The notes: a model not told the origin generated them from the sequence alone. Counted from the stretch's first letter, positions 19,069 to 28,987 are shown. The stretch is DNA of 64,000 nt from Microbacteriaceae bacterium MWH-Ta3 (GCA_003053925.1 QBKD01000001.1:434001-498000); one strand, 5' to 3'. Program-made: numbers and translations.

Positions 19069-19755
19069 CTAGGGGTTTTCGAGTCGGTATCCCAGCCCGC
19101 GCACCGTCGTCAGGATGACGGGCTCTTTAGGATCGGCCTCAATCTTGGCCCGCACGCGCTTGATGTGAACATCGAGCGTCTTGGTGTCACCGAAATAGTC
19201 GCTGCCCCATACGCGGTCAATCAACTGGCCACGCGTCAGAACGCGGCCCGGGTTGCGAAGGAAGTATTCCAGAAGGTCAAATTCCTTCAGTGGCATAGTT
19301 ACGGGGGTTCCGCCTACCGTCACGCGGTGCCGTTCCACGTCCATGCTGATGTTGCCCACAGCGAGGGTGTCGGCCTCGTGGGTATCGGCCTCGACAGCTT
19401 TGCGCCGTAGAACTGCCTTGATACGCGCCAACAGTTCCGACGAACGATAGGGCTTCGTGACATAGTCGTCGGCGCCCAGTTCCAGCCCCACCACGATGTC
19501 CACTTCGGTGTCCTTAGCCGTCAACATGATGATCGGCACAGCAGAGGTCTTGCGAATCTCGCGACACACGTCCATGCCCGGAATCCCCGGCAGCATGAGG
19601 TCCAGCAGCACCAAATCGGTGGCGCCCTTCGCAAACTCGGCCAGCGCCTCGTGGCCGTCTGCGGCGATCGTAATCGTGTAGCCGTCGCGCTCTAACAGAA
19701 TGGCCAGCGGCTCGCTCAGGGATTCCTGATCTTCCACCAACAGAATGCGTGTCAT
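19069..19755 (-). CDS. regX3: Phosphate-responsive response regulator RegX3-like
   Basis: A 228-residue OmpR/PhoB-type regulator. The receiver domain has phosphoacceptor Asp52 (LVLLDLMLPG) and Lys101 (TKPYRSSELLARI). The C-terminal winged helix (FDLLEYFLRNPGRVLTRGQLIDRVW, TLDVHIKRVRAKIE) binds DNA. Pairing with a SenX3-like kinase (3-base gap) and divergent phoU gives the classic actinobacterial phosphate-sensing arrangement, hence the name. Confidence 0.93.
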   Translation of the reverse strand: MTRILLVEDQESLSEPLAILLERDGYTITIAADGHEALAEFAKGATDLVLLDLMLPGIPGMDVCREIRKTSAVPIIMLTAKDTEVDIVVGLELGADDYVTKPYRSSELLARIKAVLRRKAVEADTHEADTLAVGNISMDVERHRVTVGGTPVTMPLKEFDLLEYFLRNPGRVLTRGQLIDRVWGSDYFGDTKTLDVHIKRVRAKIEADPKEPVILTTVRGLGYRLENP

Positions 19756-19758
19756 GAG

Positions 19759-20916
19759 TTATTCCTCGTCCTCGAAGTCGGGGTCCAGTTCAATTTCGCC
19801 ATCAATGTGTCGGGGCAGAATCACGGTGAACGTCGTGCCCTTGCCCACCTGCGACCACACGCGCACATCGCCACCGTGGCCTTGCACGATGTGCTTGACA
19901 ATTGCGAGGCCCAATCCAGTGCCGCCCGTATTCCGCTGTCGTGCGGGGTCGGTGCGATAGAAGCGTTCGAAGACACGAGCAAGCTCGTCCTCGGGAATGC
20001 CTACGCCGTTGTCGCTGACGTTGATTTCGACCGTGGCGTCGCGAACATCAACGCCGATGCCCACCTGGCCGCCCTCGTGCGAATAGTTGATGGCGTTGGA
20101 TACGAGGTTCGAAATTGCGATGTTCAGTAGTTCCTTGTTGCCCAGCACCTTCACACCACGGAACTTCTTAACCTTCACCGTCACGTCACGGGCGTCGGCC
20201 AGACCCTGTGCCGCGTCGACAGCGGACTGCACCATATCACGCACCTTGGTGGCCTCGCTCAGTGCATCGGCATCCAGCGATTGCACCACCGACAAGCGAA
20301 TAATGTCATTGGTGAGGCGCGCGAGGCGCTGGCTTTCCTCGCCAATCTTCTTTGCAAACTTCACCACCTTGGCGTCCTTCTCGGCCAGATTCTCGATGGC
20401 CTCGGACATCAGGCTGATCGCTCCGATGGGGGTCTTCAGCTCGTGCGACACATTGGCAACAAAGTCGCGACGCATCTGCTCTAGCCGCTGTGCCTCGGAA
20501 AGATCGTTAACAGTGACCAACAGGAAACCGGCCTCGAAGGGTGTCACAAAAATGCGCAGAGGCAAACCGCGGTCGGTGCCTTCGTCCACGCGCACCTCGA
20601 TATCGCGCGAAGCCGCGCGGCCGGTGGCACGCACCTCGTCAATCAAATCCCGAAGCTCGGGGTCGATCACGACATAGGTTCCCGCGAGGCCCAGCGCCAT
20701 GCATCGGGCATCGCCGTACATCACGCGGAAGCCGTCGCCCACAAAAATTGCGGCAACATCGAGCGCCTGGATAGCCGCGATGGCCCCGGCGGGGATGCGC
20801 GACCGCGTGAGCGCCTTGGAATTCGTGGACCGTGCCCACTGCACCACCAACGTTCCCAGGATTCCCACAGTGACCGCCACAATGGCGAGTGCAACCATGT
20901 CCCGGGTGGTGTCCAT
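19759..20916 (-). CDS. senX3: Sensor histidine kinase SenX3-like
   Basis: A membrane kinase of about 385 residues: one N-terminal hydrophobic segment (about 7-27), a PAS-like domain (IQALDVAAIFVGDGFRVMYG to VTVNDLSEAQRLEQMRR), a HisKA domain with the phosphoacceptor His158 in FVANVSHELKTPIGAI, and an HATPase domain (LLNIAISNLVSNAINYS, DNGVGIPEDEL, GTGLGLAIV). The ATG at 20914-20916 is chosen over an upstream ATG because it starts directly at the membrane segment. It probably senses the Pst/PhoU state and phosphorylates RegX3. Confidence 0.93.
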   Translation of the reverse strand: MDTTRDMVALAIVAVTVGILGTLVVQWARSTNSKALTRSRIPAGAIAAIQALDVAAIFVGDGFRVMYGDARCMALGLAGTYVVIDPELRDLIDEVRATGRAASRDIEVRVDEGTDRGLPLRIFVTPFEAGFLLVTVNDLSEAQRLEQMRRDFVANVSHELKTPIGAISLMSEAIENLAEKDAKVVKFAKKIGEESQRLARLTNDIIRLSVVQSLDADALSEATKVRDMVQSAVDAAQGLADARDVTVKVKKFRGVKVLGNKELLNIAISNLVSNAINYSHEGGQVGIGVDVRDATVEINVSDNGVGIPEDELARVFERFYRTDPARQRNTGGTGLGLAIVKHIVQGHGGDVRVWSQVGKGTTFTVILPRHIDGEIELDPDFEDEE

Positions 20917-20999
20917 GTATCCAGAGTAGAGCCGGCATGGACGGTGCGGAAACGGTTTGCCCAGCAACCGCCGAGGTTTCGCCTCGAATTCACGGCATT

Positions 21000-21016
21000 G
21001 TTACCTGCTGTTCAGA
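21000..21016 (+). promoter_or_regulatory. Possible PHO box upstream of phoU
   Basis: GTTAC and GTTCA repeat with ten-base periodicity (GTTACCTGCTGTTCAG), resembling the direct-repeat PHO boxes bound by PhoP/RegX3 regulators. It lies in the senX3-phoU divergent region, about 60 bases before phoU. Confidence 0.4.
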
Positions 21017-21077
21017 TTCGGGGGGAAACCTGAGGGTTAGTGCCGTGACATCCCGGCGGAAACGGAAAGAACAACAC

Positions 21078-21722
21078 ATGCGCGAGGTATTCCAGCAGGA
21101 ACTCGAAAACGTCCAGAACGGTCTCGTTCACTCGGCGGACTTGGTGCTCGAATCGATCACCAACGCCGTGAACGCGTTCACCAACACCGAGATCGGACTG
21201 GCCGAGACGGTCATCAGCGCCGACCCCGAAATTGACCGCAGCGTGCTGGAACTCGACGAACAGGCGATCCAGATTCTGGCCCGCCAGCAGCCGGTCGCCC
21301 GCGACCTGCGTATCGTCGTCAGCGCACTGCGCATCTCGGCATCGCTCGAGCGCATGGGCGACATCGCCGAACACATCGCACAGCTGGCGCGCTACCGTTA
21401 CCCCGACAAGGCGATTCCCAAGGGTCTGCGACCCGTCTTCAAGCAGATGGGCGCACTGGACATCGCGATGGCGCAGAAGGCGCGCGATTTGCTGGACACC
21501 TACGACGAAAAGCTGGTTGAAGAGATCTTCGACATGGAGGCGAAGCTCGACGAGCTTCACCTCGCGGTATTTGACAAGGTGCTGTCCGAGGCCTGGGCCG
21601 GCGAGGTTCTGGCCACCGTTGATGCCACACTCGCGTCGCGCTACCACGAGCGCTTCGGCGACCACGCCGTGTCAATCGCCAAGAAGGTGCAGTACCTCAG
21701 CACCGGCAACTGGAACGCGTAG
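21078..21722 (+). CDS. phoU: Phosphate transport regulator PhoU
   Basis: A 214-residue all-helical protein made of two PhoU repeats (MREVFQQELENVQNGLVHSADLVLESI and the later RPVFKQMGALDIAMAQKARDLL). ERMGDIAEHIAQLARYR and ERFGDHAVSIAKKVQYL are the two metal-binding E/DxxxD signatures. PhoU dampens Pho signalling by linking the Pst transporter to the kinase. The ATG at 21078 is the first codon matching the family; no strong ribosome site is present. Confidence 0.95.
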   Translation: MREVFQQELENVQNGLVHSADLVLESITNAVNAFTNTEIGLAETVISADPEIDRSVLELDEQAIQILARQQPVARDLRIVVSALRISASLERMGDIAEHIAQLARYRYPDKAIPKGLRPVFKQMGALDIAMAQKARDLLDTYDEKLVEEIFDMEAKLDELHLAVFDKVLSEAWAGEVLATVDATLASRYHERFGDHAVSIAKKVQYLSTGNWNA

Positions 21723-22162
21723 TCCCACAATCGCATCGCCGCGACTGCGCCGCACTGTGGCCGTCGCGACCTCATCTTTCACGAAAAATTGGGGCCAGGG
21801 CCAGCGGTACGCGACTGCGCCCGCGCCCGCCAACGCAAAAATTGGGGCCAGGGCCAGCGGTACGCGACAGGCTTTGGCGCCTATCCACTCACGAAAAATT
21901 ACAACCAGTGAAGTCGAAACACCCGAAACAGGGACTTGACCTCAGCTGGTTGTAATTTTTCGTTGCGGATCGCGCCATGCGGTGCGCGGGCGTCCCGCTG
22001 GTTGTAATTTTTCGTTGCGGATCGCGCCATGCGGTGCGCGGGCGGCCCGCTGGTGGTAATTTTTCGTTGCGGATCGCACAGCACAGTTCGCGGGCGGCCC
22101 GCTGGTGGTAATTTTTCGCGAAAAGGTAGGTGTCGGCCCGAGGCAACCTCGGGCCGATTCCT
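21723..22162. other. Intergenic stretch between phoU and gpmA filled by repeats
   Basis: These 440 bases lie between two converging genes. They consist almost entirely of repeat locus C: two GGGGCC-type copies, one inverted-arm core and three further right arms. I see no protein or RNA gene. Confidence 0.75.
21782..22120 (+). repeat. Inverted-arm element with half-site array, locus C
   Basis: The core 21890-21964 has CAAC at 21902 and GTTG at 21949, again a 43-nt gap. Further right arms start at 22001, 22053 and 22105, each exactly 52 bp on. The connecting sequence (GTTGCGGATCGCGCCATGCG) is repeated with them. On the left two diverged copies keep the AAAAATT tract but continue as GGGGCCAGGGCCAGCGG; they are 53 bp apart. 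The last arm ends in TTTTTCGCGAAAAGG, as in locus B. Confidence 0.88.
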
Positions 22163-22906
22163 CTACTTCTTGCCCTGAGCGGCGACCGCGGCAGCGCCTG
22201 CAGCAGCGGCCTCGGGGTCCAGGTATTCGCCCTTGCCCAGCGGAACGAGGTTCTCGTCCAGGCGGTACACCAGCGGAATTCCCGTGGGAATGTTAAGTTC
22301 GGCGATGTCATCATCGCTGATGCCCTCGAGGTGCTTCACCAGCGCGCGCAACGAGTTGCCGTGTGCGGTGACCAACACAGTCTTGCCGGCCTTGAGGTCG
22401 GGGACGATGTCGCTGTTCCAGTAGGGCAAAAGGCGGTCGATGACCAGCTTCAGCGACTCGGTGCGGGGCAGGTCGTCGCCCAGATCGGCATAGCGCTCGT
22501 CGTGGGCCTGCGAGAATTCCGAGTCGTCGGCAAGAACGGGCGGCGGCACATCGAAGGAACGACGCCAGAGCTGGAACTGTTCCGGGCCGAACTCGGCCAG
22601 CGTCTGTGCCTTGTCCATGCCCTGCAGTGCGCCGTAGTGGCGCTCGTTCAGACGCCAGGAGCGCTTGACCGGAATCCACAGTCGGTCGGCAACATCGAGC
22701 GCATAGTTTGCGGTCTGGATTGCACGAGTCAAGAGGCTCGTGTAGAGGATTTCGGGCTTAAGGCCGCTCTCGGCAAGAAGTTCACCAGCGCGCTTCGCTT
22801 CCCCCACACCCTGATCGCTGAGTCGAACATCGACCCAACCGGTGAAGAGGTTTTTCTGGTTCCATTCTGAGTTTCCGTGGCGGAGGAGAATCAGCGTGTG
22901 TGTCAT
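22163..22906 (-). CDS. gpmA: 2,3-bisphosphoglycerate-dependent phosphoglycerate mutase
   Basis: A 247-residue glycolytic enzyme interconverting 3- and 2-phosphoglycerate. It shows [20 protein letters not shown] with the catalytic His, [22 protein letters not shown] and [15 protein letters not shown]. Length and motifs match dPGM. The Ala-rich tail ([14 protein letters not shown]) is variable. It is divergent from the methyltransferase gene with a 31-base gap. Confidence 0.96.
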   Translation of the reverse strand: MTHTLILLRHGNSEWNQKNLFTGWVDVRLSDQGVGEAKRAGELLAESGLKPEILYTSLLTRAIQTANYALDVADRLWIPVKRSWRLNERHYGALQGMDKAQTLAEFGPEQFQLWRRSFDVPPPVLADDSEFSQAHDERYADLGDDLPRTESLKLVIDRLLPYWNSDIVPDLKAGKTVLVTAHGNSLRALVKHLEGISDDDIAELNIPTGIPLVYRLDENLVPLGKGEYLDPEAAAAGAAAVAAQGKK

Positions 22907-22937
22907 GGCTCTAGCCTACCGACGCAAGAATAGAGGC

Positions 22938-23714
22938 ATGGCAGAGGGGCGGATCACACGCGGCACGACGGGCACGAACCGTCTGCGGCGCATGGATCGA
23001 TGGCTGGCGCGCCACCCGCGGTTTCTGCGCATGGAGTCACCCGTGGTCGTGGATCTGGGGTATGGCGCGGCTCCGTGGACGGCCCTCGAATTGTCGGATC
23101 GCCTGAGTGCCGTAAACCCCGGCGTGAGCGTGGTCGGTATCGAAATCGACCCCGAGCGCGTTGCTGCGGCGGCACCCTTCGCCACCGAACGCGTGTCGTT
23201 TATTCGTGGCGGATTCGAGGTGCCGCTGCCCGATTCGCGCACGGCCGATGTCATTCGCGCCTTCAACGTGCTGCGCCAATACGACGAACCCGAAGTCGCG
23301 GGCATCTGGGACCGCCTGCGCGGACGGCTGTCGCCGGACGGAATTCTGATCGACGGAACCTGCGACGAAATCGGCCGAGTCGCCACCTGGGTTTCGCTGG
23401 GCGCCGGTGGCCCCGAAACCTTCACCGTCTCGTTGCGCCTGGTTGAACTGGAAGCGCCGTCGATTGCCGCCGAGCGTCTGATCAAGGCACTGATTCACCG
23501 CAATGTCGAGGGCGAGAACATCCACCGTTTCTTCGTTGACCTCGACCGCTATTGGGCAATCAATGCACCACTGGGCGTCTACTCCCCCATCCAGCGATGG
23601 GTGGCAACGGTGCGCATGATGAAGGACAGCGGCTGGCCGGTGTTGGACAACGCGATTCGTCACCGCCTGGGCGACATCACCGTAACGTGGGAAGCCGTGG
23701 CACCCCGGCCGTAG
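22938..23714 (+). CDS. Class I SAM-dependent methyltransferase, hypothetical
   Basis: A protein of about 258 residues. The Rossmann motif VVDLGYGAAPWTALEL, the acidic loop VVGIEIDPERV and ADVIRAFNVLRQYDEPE mark a SAM methyltransferase. An N-terminal basic stretch (TNRLRRMDRWLARH) may contact nucleic acid. The substrate is unknown. The ATG at 22938 is preceded by AAGAAT-N6, so the mRNA is probably leaderless. The 3' end overlaps the convergent YgfZ gene by 38 bases. Confidence 0.8.
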   Translation: MAEGRITRGTTGTNRLRRMDRWLARHPRFLRMESPVVVDLGYGAAPWTALELSDRLSAVNPGVSVVGIEIDPERVAAAAPFATERVSFIRGGFEVPLPDSRTADVIRAFNVLRQYDEPEVAGIWDRLRGRLSPDGILIDGTCDEIGRVATWVSLGAGGPETFTVSLRLVELEAPSIAAERLIKALIHRNVEGENIHRFFVDLDRYWAINAPLGVYSPIQRWVATVRMMKDSGWPVLDNAIRHRLGDITVTWEAVAPRP

Positions 23715-24642
23715 CACCCGCGTCTGGCGGCACAATCACATCCTGGGTTGCGGGTAGTGCGCTGTCGCCGTGGATTACCGTCAGAGTGGCGGACACGGGC
23801 GTGGTTCGCTTGACCAGTGCCAGCGCGATGGGGCCGAGCTCGTGATGAATTGCCGCGGTCGTGATTCGTCCCACCACCGCGCCCTCCAGCTCGACGGCGT
23901 CGCCCGCCTCAGCAAAGACGGATTCGCTGCCGTCTAGGTGCAGCCGAACCAGGCGCCGAGGCGGATGCCCCACGTTGTGCACCTTGGCCACCGTTTCCTG
24001 GCCGGGGTAGCACCCCTTGTTCAGGTGAACGGCCGAGCGCAGCCAATCGAATTCGTGGGGCAGGGCCGTATTGTCCACATCGGCGAGCGCCGGACGCCCC
24101 GCCTCGATGCGCAACGCGTCCAGAGTTTCGTAAGGCACAAGTGCCAATTCGGCCAGCGCCGTCGCCGGCACGACCCACTCGGCGACAGCCCAGGTGCGGT
24201 CGGTTGCGCCCTCGGCGTATTGGTAGCCGCCAGGCTGCAGCGCACCCCAGGGATCAACCCAGGTGTGGAGTGCCGAAACCGGGGCGGAAGCAGCAACACC
24301 CGTGACGACAGCGACCTCGGCGAGCGCCTCGGCGTGCATGTCTTCCAGGAACACACGGGATTCCAGCCAGTCGGCGACTTCGCCGGATTCGGCATCGGGG
24401 GCGATCACGATGGTGGCGTCGTCGGCTTCGACAAGGTGCACGACTCGGTCGATGCGACCTTCGCCCGTCAGCACCAGAGCTTCACGCGATTCACCCGGGG
24501 CAATTGGACGAATCTTTTGCGATAACAGGTTGTCAAGAACCGTGAGGCGGTCGGTTCCTGTGACGCGAACGACGGCAGCGGGAACACGACAGAGCGCCGC
24601 GCCGGACGCCAGGGCTCGTTGATCGACGAGCGGGTTCGACAC
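23677..24642 (-). CDS. YgfZ/GcvT-like folate-binding protein
   Basis: A protein of about 321 residues of the tetrahydrofolate-dependent YgfZ family that assists iron-sulfur cluster assembly or repair. The diagnostic motif NKGCYPGQETVAKVHN is present, with the GcvT-like N-terminal fold before it and a beta-barrel C terminus after it. The start is a GTG at 24640-24642, three bases after the stop of the upstream 36-residue membrane protein. It forms an apparent unit with two small membrane proteins. Confidence 0.9.
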   Translation of the reverse strand: MSNPLVDQRALASGAALCRVPAAVVRVTGTDRLTVLDNLLSQKIRPIAPGESREALVLTGEGRIDRVVHLVEADDATIVIAPDAESGEVADWLESRVFLEDMHAEALAEVAVVTGVAASAPVSALHTWVDPWGALQPGGYQYAEGATDRTWAVAEWVVPATALAELALVPYETLDALRIEAGRPALADVDNTALPHEFDWLRSAVHLNKGCYPGQETVAKVHNVGHPPRRLVRLHLDGSESVFAEAGDAVELEGAVVGRITTAAIHHELGPIALALVKRTTPVSATLTVIHGDSALPATQDVIVPPDAGATAGVPRLPTLR

Positions 24643-24644
24643 CG

Positions 24645-24755
24645 TTAGCGCTGACCGCGGAACAGGCGAACGAGAACGAGGGCGGACAGCCCACCGATGG
24701 CAACAAACGCGAGGCCCAGAAGGACCAGGAAGAAGATTTCAACAGCGAGAACCAT
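24645..24755 (-). CDS. 36-residue single-pass membrane protein
   Basis: The minus-strand frame from the ATG at 24753-24755 reads MVLAVEIFFLVLLGLAFVAI then a Gly-rich turn and VRLFRGQR. It is nearly all hydrophobic with a basic end, so a small membrane protein is likely. It lies two bases before the YgfZ gene and four after the 98-residue membrane protein, in a tight co-directional run, which supports it being real. Function unknown. Confidence 0.65.
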   Translation of the reverse strand: MVLAVEIFFLVLLGLAFVAIGGLSALVLVRLFRGQR

Positions 24756-24759
24756 GGCT

Positions 24760-25056
24760 CTAGCCTACGCCTCCCCAGGACCAATCCAGAATCGTCACGC
24801 CGTGAATAATTGTGGACACTATCATGGCGAGACCCACGATGATCAACGAACCGGCAGTGGTGAACGCCAAGCGGTTCACCAGGCCCTTCTTGCGCTGTGT
24901 CGACAACTGAATAACGAAGGCCAACACCATCGAGAACCCCAGAACCATGGCCAGCGAGGCAGCCCATGGCTGCACGTGATTGCCCCACACGGCAAGCACG
25001 GAACCCGCAAGAGCAAGCACCCAAACGGGAAGTGCGGTGGCGAAACGACGAGGCAT
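24760..25056 (-). CDS. Small multi-pass membrane protein, hypothetical
   Basis: A 98-residue protein with about three hydrophobic segments (ATALPVWVLALAGSVLAVWG, SLAMVLGFSMVLAFVIQL, AFTTAGSLIIVGLAMIVSTI) separated by a basic loop (STQRKKGLVNR). I recognise no family. It is divergent from the GlnR-like gene and upstream of the 36-residue protein and YgfZ. Confidence 0.75.
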   Translation of the reverse strand: MPRRFATALPVWVLALAGSVLAVWGNHVQPWAASLAMVLGFSMVLAFVIQLSTQRKKGLVNRLAFTTAGSLIIVGLAMIVSTIIHGVTILDWSWGGVG

Positions 25057-25108
25057 GTCACTACTCTAAACGCCTCTAGACTGTAAACGCTGGGGAAACG
25101 GAGGGAAT

Positions 25109-25774
25109 ATGGTATCAATCGTTATCCTCACGAGCGCCACAGAATCGCCACTTCCCGCCTTGGGATTGTTGCCGCACCAGATTGCGCTCGCGCCCATGGC
25201 CCCGCAATCGCTCGCGGAACACAACGCCTCGGACCTCGTCATCATCGATGCCGTCACCGATTTGGTGGCCGCAAAGAACATGGCGTCGCTCCTCAAAACC
25301 GCCAAACTTCCCGTGCCGGTCATGCTCGCCATCGGCGAAAGCTCGCTTGCTGTGCTCGACGCATCCTGGGGCATCGCTGACTTCCTGCTGAATTCGTCAT
25401 CACTTGCGGAAATGGAGGCGCGCATCCGTTTGGCGATCACCGCCGCCGCGCCTCAGTCCACTTCCGGGCTGTCGCATTCGGGAATCACGATCGACGAATC
25501 CAGCTACCAGGCCGCGGTCACGGGCCGGGCACTCGACCTCACCTTCAAGGAATTCGAGCTTCTGCGATTCCTCGTGGCTAACCCTTCGCGGGTGTTCACC
25601 CGTGAACAACTTCTCAGCGAGGTGTGGGGCTACGACTACTTTGGTGGCACCCGTACCGTCGACGTTCATATCCGCCGCCTTCGCGCAAAACTCGGAGACC
25701 ACGAATCCGTTATCGGAACGGTCAGAAACGTAGGGTATCGTTTCGCTCCCGGGAACTCGCGAGGAGATGAATAG
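25109..25774 (+). CDS. GlnR-like winged-helix regulator with atypical receiver domain
   Basis: A 221-residue OmpR-type regulator. The N-terminal domain resembles GlnR receivers ([42 protein letters not shown]) and lacks the acidic pocket of true phospho-receivers; Asp47 remains but its usual partners do not. The C-terminal winged helix ([37 protein letters not shown]) is typical. GlnR controls nitrogen assimilation in actinobacteria and is an unphosphorylated orphan. The next gene, two bases on, is ppk, implying coupling of nitrogen and polyphosphate control. Confidence 0.8.
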   Translation: MVSIVILTSATESPLPALGLLPHQIALAPMAPQSLAEHNASDLVIIDAVTDLVAAKNMASLLKTAKLPVPVMLAIGESSLAVLDASWGIADFLLNSSSLAEMEARIRLAITAAAPQSTSGLSHSGITIDESSYQAAVTGRALDLTFKEFELLRFLVANPSRVFTREQLLSEVWGYDYFGGTRTVDVHIRRLRAKLGDHESVIGTVRNVGYRFAPGNSRGDE

Positions 25775-25776
25775 AA

Positions 25777-27942
25777 GTGGACACCACAGGAACCGCACTG
25801 TCGGGTTCTGTCGATAGCGATCTCGCCGACGATTTCGAGTCTGCGCCCATTGCTCTTGACGCCAGCCTGCCCAAGGACCGCTTTCTTGACCGCGAGGCTT
25901 CGTGGCTGGCGTTCAACCGCCGAGTACTGGAACTTGCCGAAGATCCCGCGGTTCCACTGCTGGAACGCGTGAACTTCCTCGCAATCTTTGCCAATAACCT
26001 CGACGAATTTTTCATGGTCCGAGTCGCGGGCCTGAAGCGCCGCCTGGAAACAGGCATTGCCGTTCCCACGAACATCGGACGCAACCCCACGGACGTTTTG
26101 ACCGAAATTCACCGTGCCGCACACAAGCTGCAAGAGCGCCATGCAACGGCTTTTACGGCACTTGTTGGTGACGATTTGGTGAACAATGGGATTCTCATTG
26201 AAAGCATCGACGACCTCAATGATGCTGACCGCGAACAGACCACCACGCTGTTCCAGGATCAGATTTTCCCGGTGCTTACACCCCTGGCCGTCGACCCGGC
26301 ACATCCGTTCCCCTACATTTCAGGACTTTCACTGAACCTTGCGGTCCGCGTGCGTAACCCCAAGACGGACGAGGCGAACTTTGCCCGCGTGAAGGTGCCG
26401 CATATTCTGCCGCGCTTTGTGCAATTGCCCGATGATGGCTCGGGCAACCTGCGTTTCATTCCCCTCGAAGACCTCATTGCGCACCACCTGGCCAGCATGT
26501 TCCCCGGCATGGAGATCCTCGACCACCATGTGTTCCGCCTGACGCGCAACGAGGACATGGAGATCGACGAGGACGAAAGCGAGAACCTCATTCAGGCTCT
26601 CGAGGCGGGGCTTTCGCGCCGGCGCTTCGGTGCGCCAATTCGCCTCGAGATCAGCGAAGCGATGGACGACGTCACGCTGGGGCTTCTCGTGCGCGAGCTG
26701 GGCATCGATGCCGACGAGGTGTACCGCCTGCCCGGGTTGCTGGGCCTCGATGCGCTGTTCGAGATTTCCGGACTACGCCGGCCCGAACTGAAGTACCCGA
26801 AGCACGTTCCCACCACCGAGCTGGCGTTCCAGCCCAGCGAACCGAACTCGGCGCCCGATGTGATGGGCGCCATGCGACTGGGCGAAGTGCTGGTTCACCA
26901 CCCCTATGAATCCTTTGCCACCAGTGTTCAGGCGTTTATCGAACAGGCCGCGAACGACCCGAACGTGTTGGCCATCAAGCAAACCCTGTATCGCACCAGT
27001 GGCGATTCGCCGATTGTGCAGTCGCTGATTACTGCGGCCGAATCGGGTAAGGCCGTTCTGGCACTGGTCGAACTGAAGGCGCGCTTTGACGAGCAGGCAA
27101 ACATCAAGTGGGCCCGCAAGCTGGAAAAGGCGGGCGTGCACGTGGTCTACGGCCTGGTCGGCCTGAAGACCCACTGCAAGTTGACGCAGGTCGTGAGGCG
27201 CGAAAAGGGCGGCAACCTCGCCTATTACTCGCACATCGGCACGGGAAACTACAACCCCAAAACCAGCCGCGTGTACGAGGACCTCGGATTGTTTACGTCG
27301 TCGATGGAAGTCGGACAGGAACTCACCCGACTGTTCAATGAACTCAGCGGATACGCGATCGAAAAGAAGTTCAAGCGACTGCTGGTTGCGCCTCGATACC
27401 TGCGTTCTGGGTTGCTGAAACTGATTGCCAAGGAAACCGAGGCGGCTCTGGCCGGCGACGAGGCACGAATTCGCATCAAGGTGAATTCGCTGGTGGATGA
27501 AACCATCATCGATGCTTTATACAAGGCCAGCCGCGCGGGCGTGCACGTGGATATTTCAGTGCGCGGCATTTGTTCACTGATCCCCGGCCGCCCCGGACTG
27601 TCCGAAAACATTCGGGTGCACAGCATCCTGGGTCGATACCTCGAGCATTCCCGCATTTTTTCATTCCACAATGGCGGCAAGCCAGCCGTGTACATCGGCT
27701 CGAGCGACATGATGCACCGCAATCTGGACCGCCGAATCGAGGTGCTGGTCAAGCTCGAAACGCCCTCGCACGTGGACTACGTTGAGCGCCTGCTGGACCT
27801 GCACATGAGCGACAGCGCATCGACCTGGGTGTTGGGCGCCGACGGTTCGTGGAATCGGCGAACAGGTGACAAGATTAGTGACGTTCAAAACGAGGTAATG
27901 CGGATTACGCAAAGCCGTAACCGTACGGGAGTAAATCGATGA
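25777..27942 (+). CDS. ppk1: Polyphosphate kinase
   Basis: A 721-residue PPK1 that reversibly polymerises ATP gamma-phosphate into polyphosphate. The N domain ([19 protein letters not shown]), head domain and two phospholipase-D-like C domains are in order. [16 protein letters not shown] holds the autophosphorylated His486, and [12 protein letters not shown] the second conserved His. The GTG at 25777 follows a GAGGAG site in the tail of the GlnR-like gene. It overlaps mutT1 at ATGA. Confidence 0.96.
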   Translation: MDTTGTALSGSVDSDLADDFESAPIALDASLPKDRFLDREASWLAFNRRVLELAEDPAVPLLERVNFLAIFANNLDEFFMVRVAGLKRRLETGIAVPTNIGRNPTDVLTEIHRAAHKLQERHATAFTALVGDDLVNNGILIESIDDLNDADREQTTTLFQDQIFPVLTPLAVDPAHPFPYISGLSLNLAVRVRNPKTDEANFARVKVPHILPRFVQLPDDGSGNLRFIPLEDLIAHHLASMFPGMEILDHHVFRLTRNEDMEIDEDESENLIQALEAGLSRRRFGAPIRLEISEAMDDVTLGLLVRELGIDADEVYRLPGLLGLDALFEISGLRRPELKYPKHVPTTELAFQPSEPNSAPDVMGAMRLGEVLVHHPYESFATSVQAFIEQAANDPNVLAIKQTLYRTSGDSPIVQSLITAAESGKAVLALVELKARFDEQANIKWARKLEKAGVHVVYGLVGLKTHCKLTQVVRREKGGNLAYYSHIGTGNYNPKTSRVYEDLGLFTSSMEVGQELTRLFNELSGYAIEKKFKRLLVAPRYLRSGLLKLIAKETEAALAGDEARIRIKVNSLVDETIIDALYKASRAGVHVDISVRGICSLIPGRPGLSENIRVHSILGRYLEHSRIFSFHNGGKPAVYIGSSDMMHRNLDRRIEVLVKLETPSHVDYVERLLDLHMSDSASTWVLGADGSWNRRTGDKISDVQNEVMRITQSRNRTGVNR

Positions 27943-28880
27943 TCCCCTCTGGCGCCATTCTGGCCGCCGGCGCAGTGTGCTGGAAAGTAGTCGACAAAGA
28001 GGTGCGAATCCTCCTGGTACATCGCACCCAGCACAAGGACATTTCGATCCCCAAGGGCAAGTTGGACGAGGGCGAGACTCTGCCCGAAACGGCAGTCCGC
28101 GAGATTCGCGAAGAGACCGGCTTGGACATTGTCCTGGGACCGTCGCTGGGCGGAGTGGAATACAAGCTGCCGGGTAACGGTAAGCGCAAGTACGTGCATT
28201 ACTGGGCCGCCGAGGTAGACCCCACCAAGGCCGAGCGCAGCCCCTTCCAGTCGAACGACGAGATTTATGCGCTGGAGTGGGTGAGCCTCGAGAAGGCCGC
28301 GACTCGCCTGTCCTATGCCCACGACGTGCAACTGATCCGTCGATTCGAACAGTTGTACAAGGCCGGCCAGGCTCGTACCTTCCCCGTCGTCGTGGTGCGA
28401 CACGGCAAGGCTGTGCCCGTAGGAAATTGGGACGGACCGGATTCGAATCGCCCGCTCTTGAACCAGGGTATGAAGCAGGCTCGAGCGATTGCCGGCGGTC
28501 TGGCCGCCTATGCGCCCGAGGTCATTTATTCATCGACCGCCACGCGCTGCCTGAACACCATCGCACCCTTGACATACAAGCTGGAAACGCCCGTCAAGCC
28601 CACCGACAAGATCGCGCAGGACAACTACGATCCCGCGGGCGCAACGGTTGCGCGATTCGTAGAAAAGCGACTGGAAAAACAGCGAGCTGTCGTGCTGTGC
28701 TCGCACGGGCCGATCATTCCGCAGATCGTCAGCGAACTGATTCGCCAGGCCGACGGCTTTATCGACCCGATCGTGCGCGAGGCAGCATCGCCCGGCACCG
28801 GCGACTTCGCGGTGTTCCACATTGCGGTGAGCAAAGACGGCCCGCACATTGTGTCGGTCGAATCACACCAGGCGCCGTAG
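27939..28880 (+). CDS. mutT1: Nudix hydrolase fused to histidine phosphatase (MutT1 type)
   Basis: A 313-residue two-domain enzyme. The N-terminal Nudix domain has the full box [20 protein letters not shown] plus TGL (40-62). The C-terminal histidine-phosphatase domain starts [11 protein letters not shown] (RHG 154-156) and has [10 protein letters not shown] and VLCSHGPII. The mycobacterial homologue hydrolyses 8-oxo-dGTP and diadenosine polyphosphates. Start and ppk stop overlap (ATGA). Its stop is followed by a structured 88-base segment and repeat locus D. Confidence 0.92.
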   Translation: MIPSGAILAAGAVCWKVVDKEVRILLVHRTQHKDISIPKGKLDEGETLPETAVREIREETGLDIVLGPSLGGVEYKLPGNGKRKYVHYWAAEVDPTKAERSPFQSNDEIYALEWVSLEKAATRLSYAHDVQLIRRFEQLYKAGQARTFPVVVVRHGKAVPVGNWDGPDSNRPLLNQGMKQARAIAGGLAAYAPEVIYSSTATRCLNTIAPLTYKLETPVKPTDKIAQDNYDPAGATVARFVEKRLEKQRAVVLCSHGPIIPQIVSELIRQADGFIDPIVREAASPGTGDFAVFHIAVSKDGPHIVSVESHQAP

Positions 28881-28899
28881 ACCTCACTTCGTAAGTGAA

Positions 28900-28987
28900 G
28901 GTCGGGCCGTGGGTACGCCTCTCGGCTGGTAGCCGCTCGTAGCGGCAATTTTAAATGGAACCCGGGGTAACCAAACACGACCCGACC
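28900..28987 (+). ncRNA. Possible structured RNA element downstream of mutT1
   Basis: GGTCGGGCCGTG (28900-28911) can pair with CACGACCCGACC (28976-28987) with one mismatch, closing a region that contains two further hairpins, CGGC-tggta-GCCG and CCGC-tcgta-GCGG. The layout is that of a small multi-branched RNA. It could be a 3' UTR structure, an elaborate terminator or chance; I have no family match. Confidence 0.3.
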
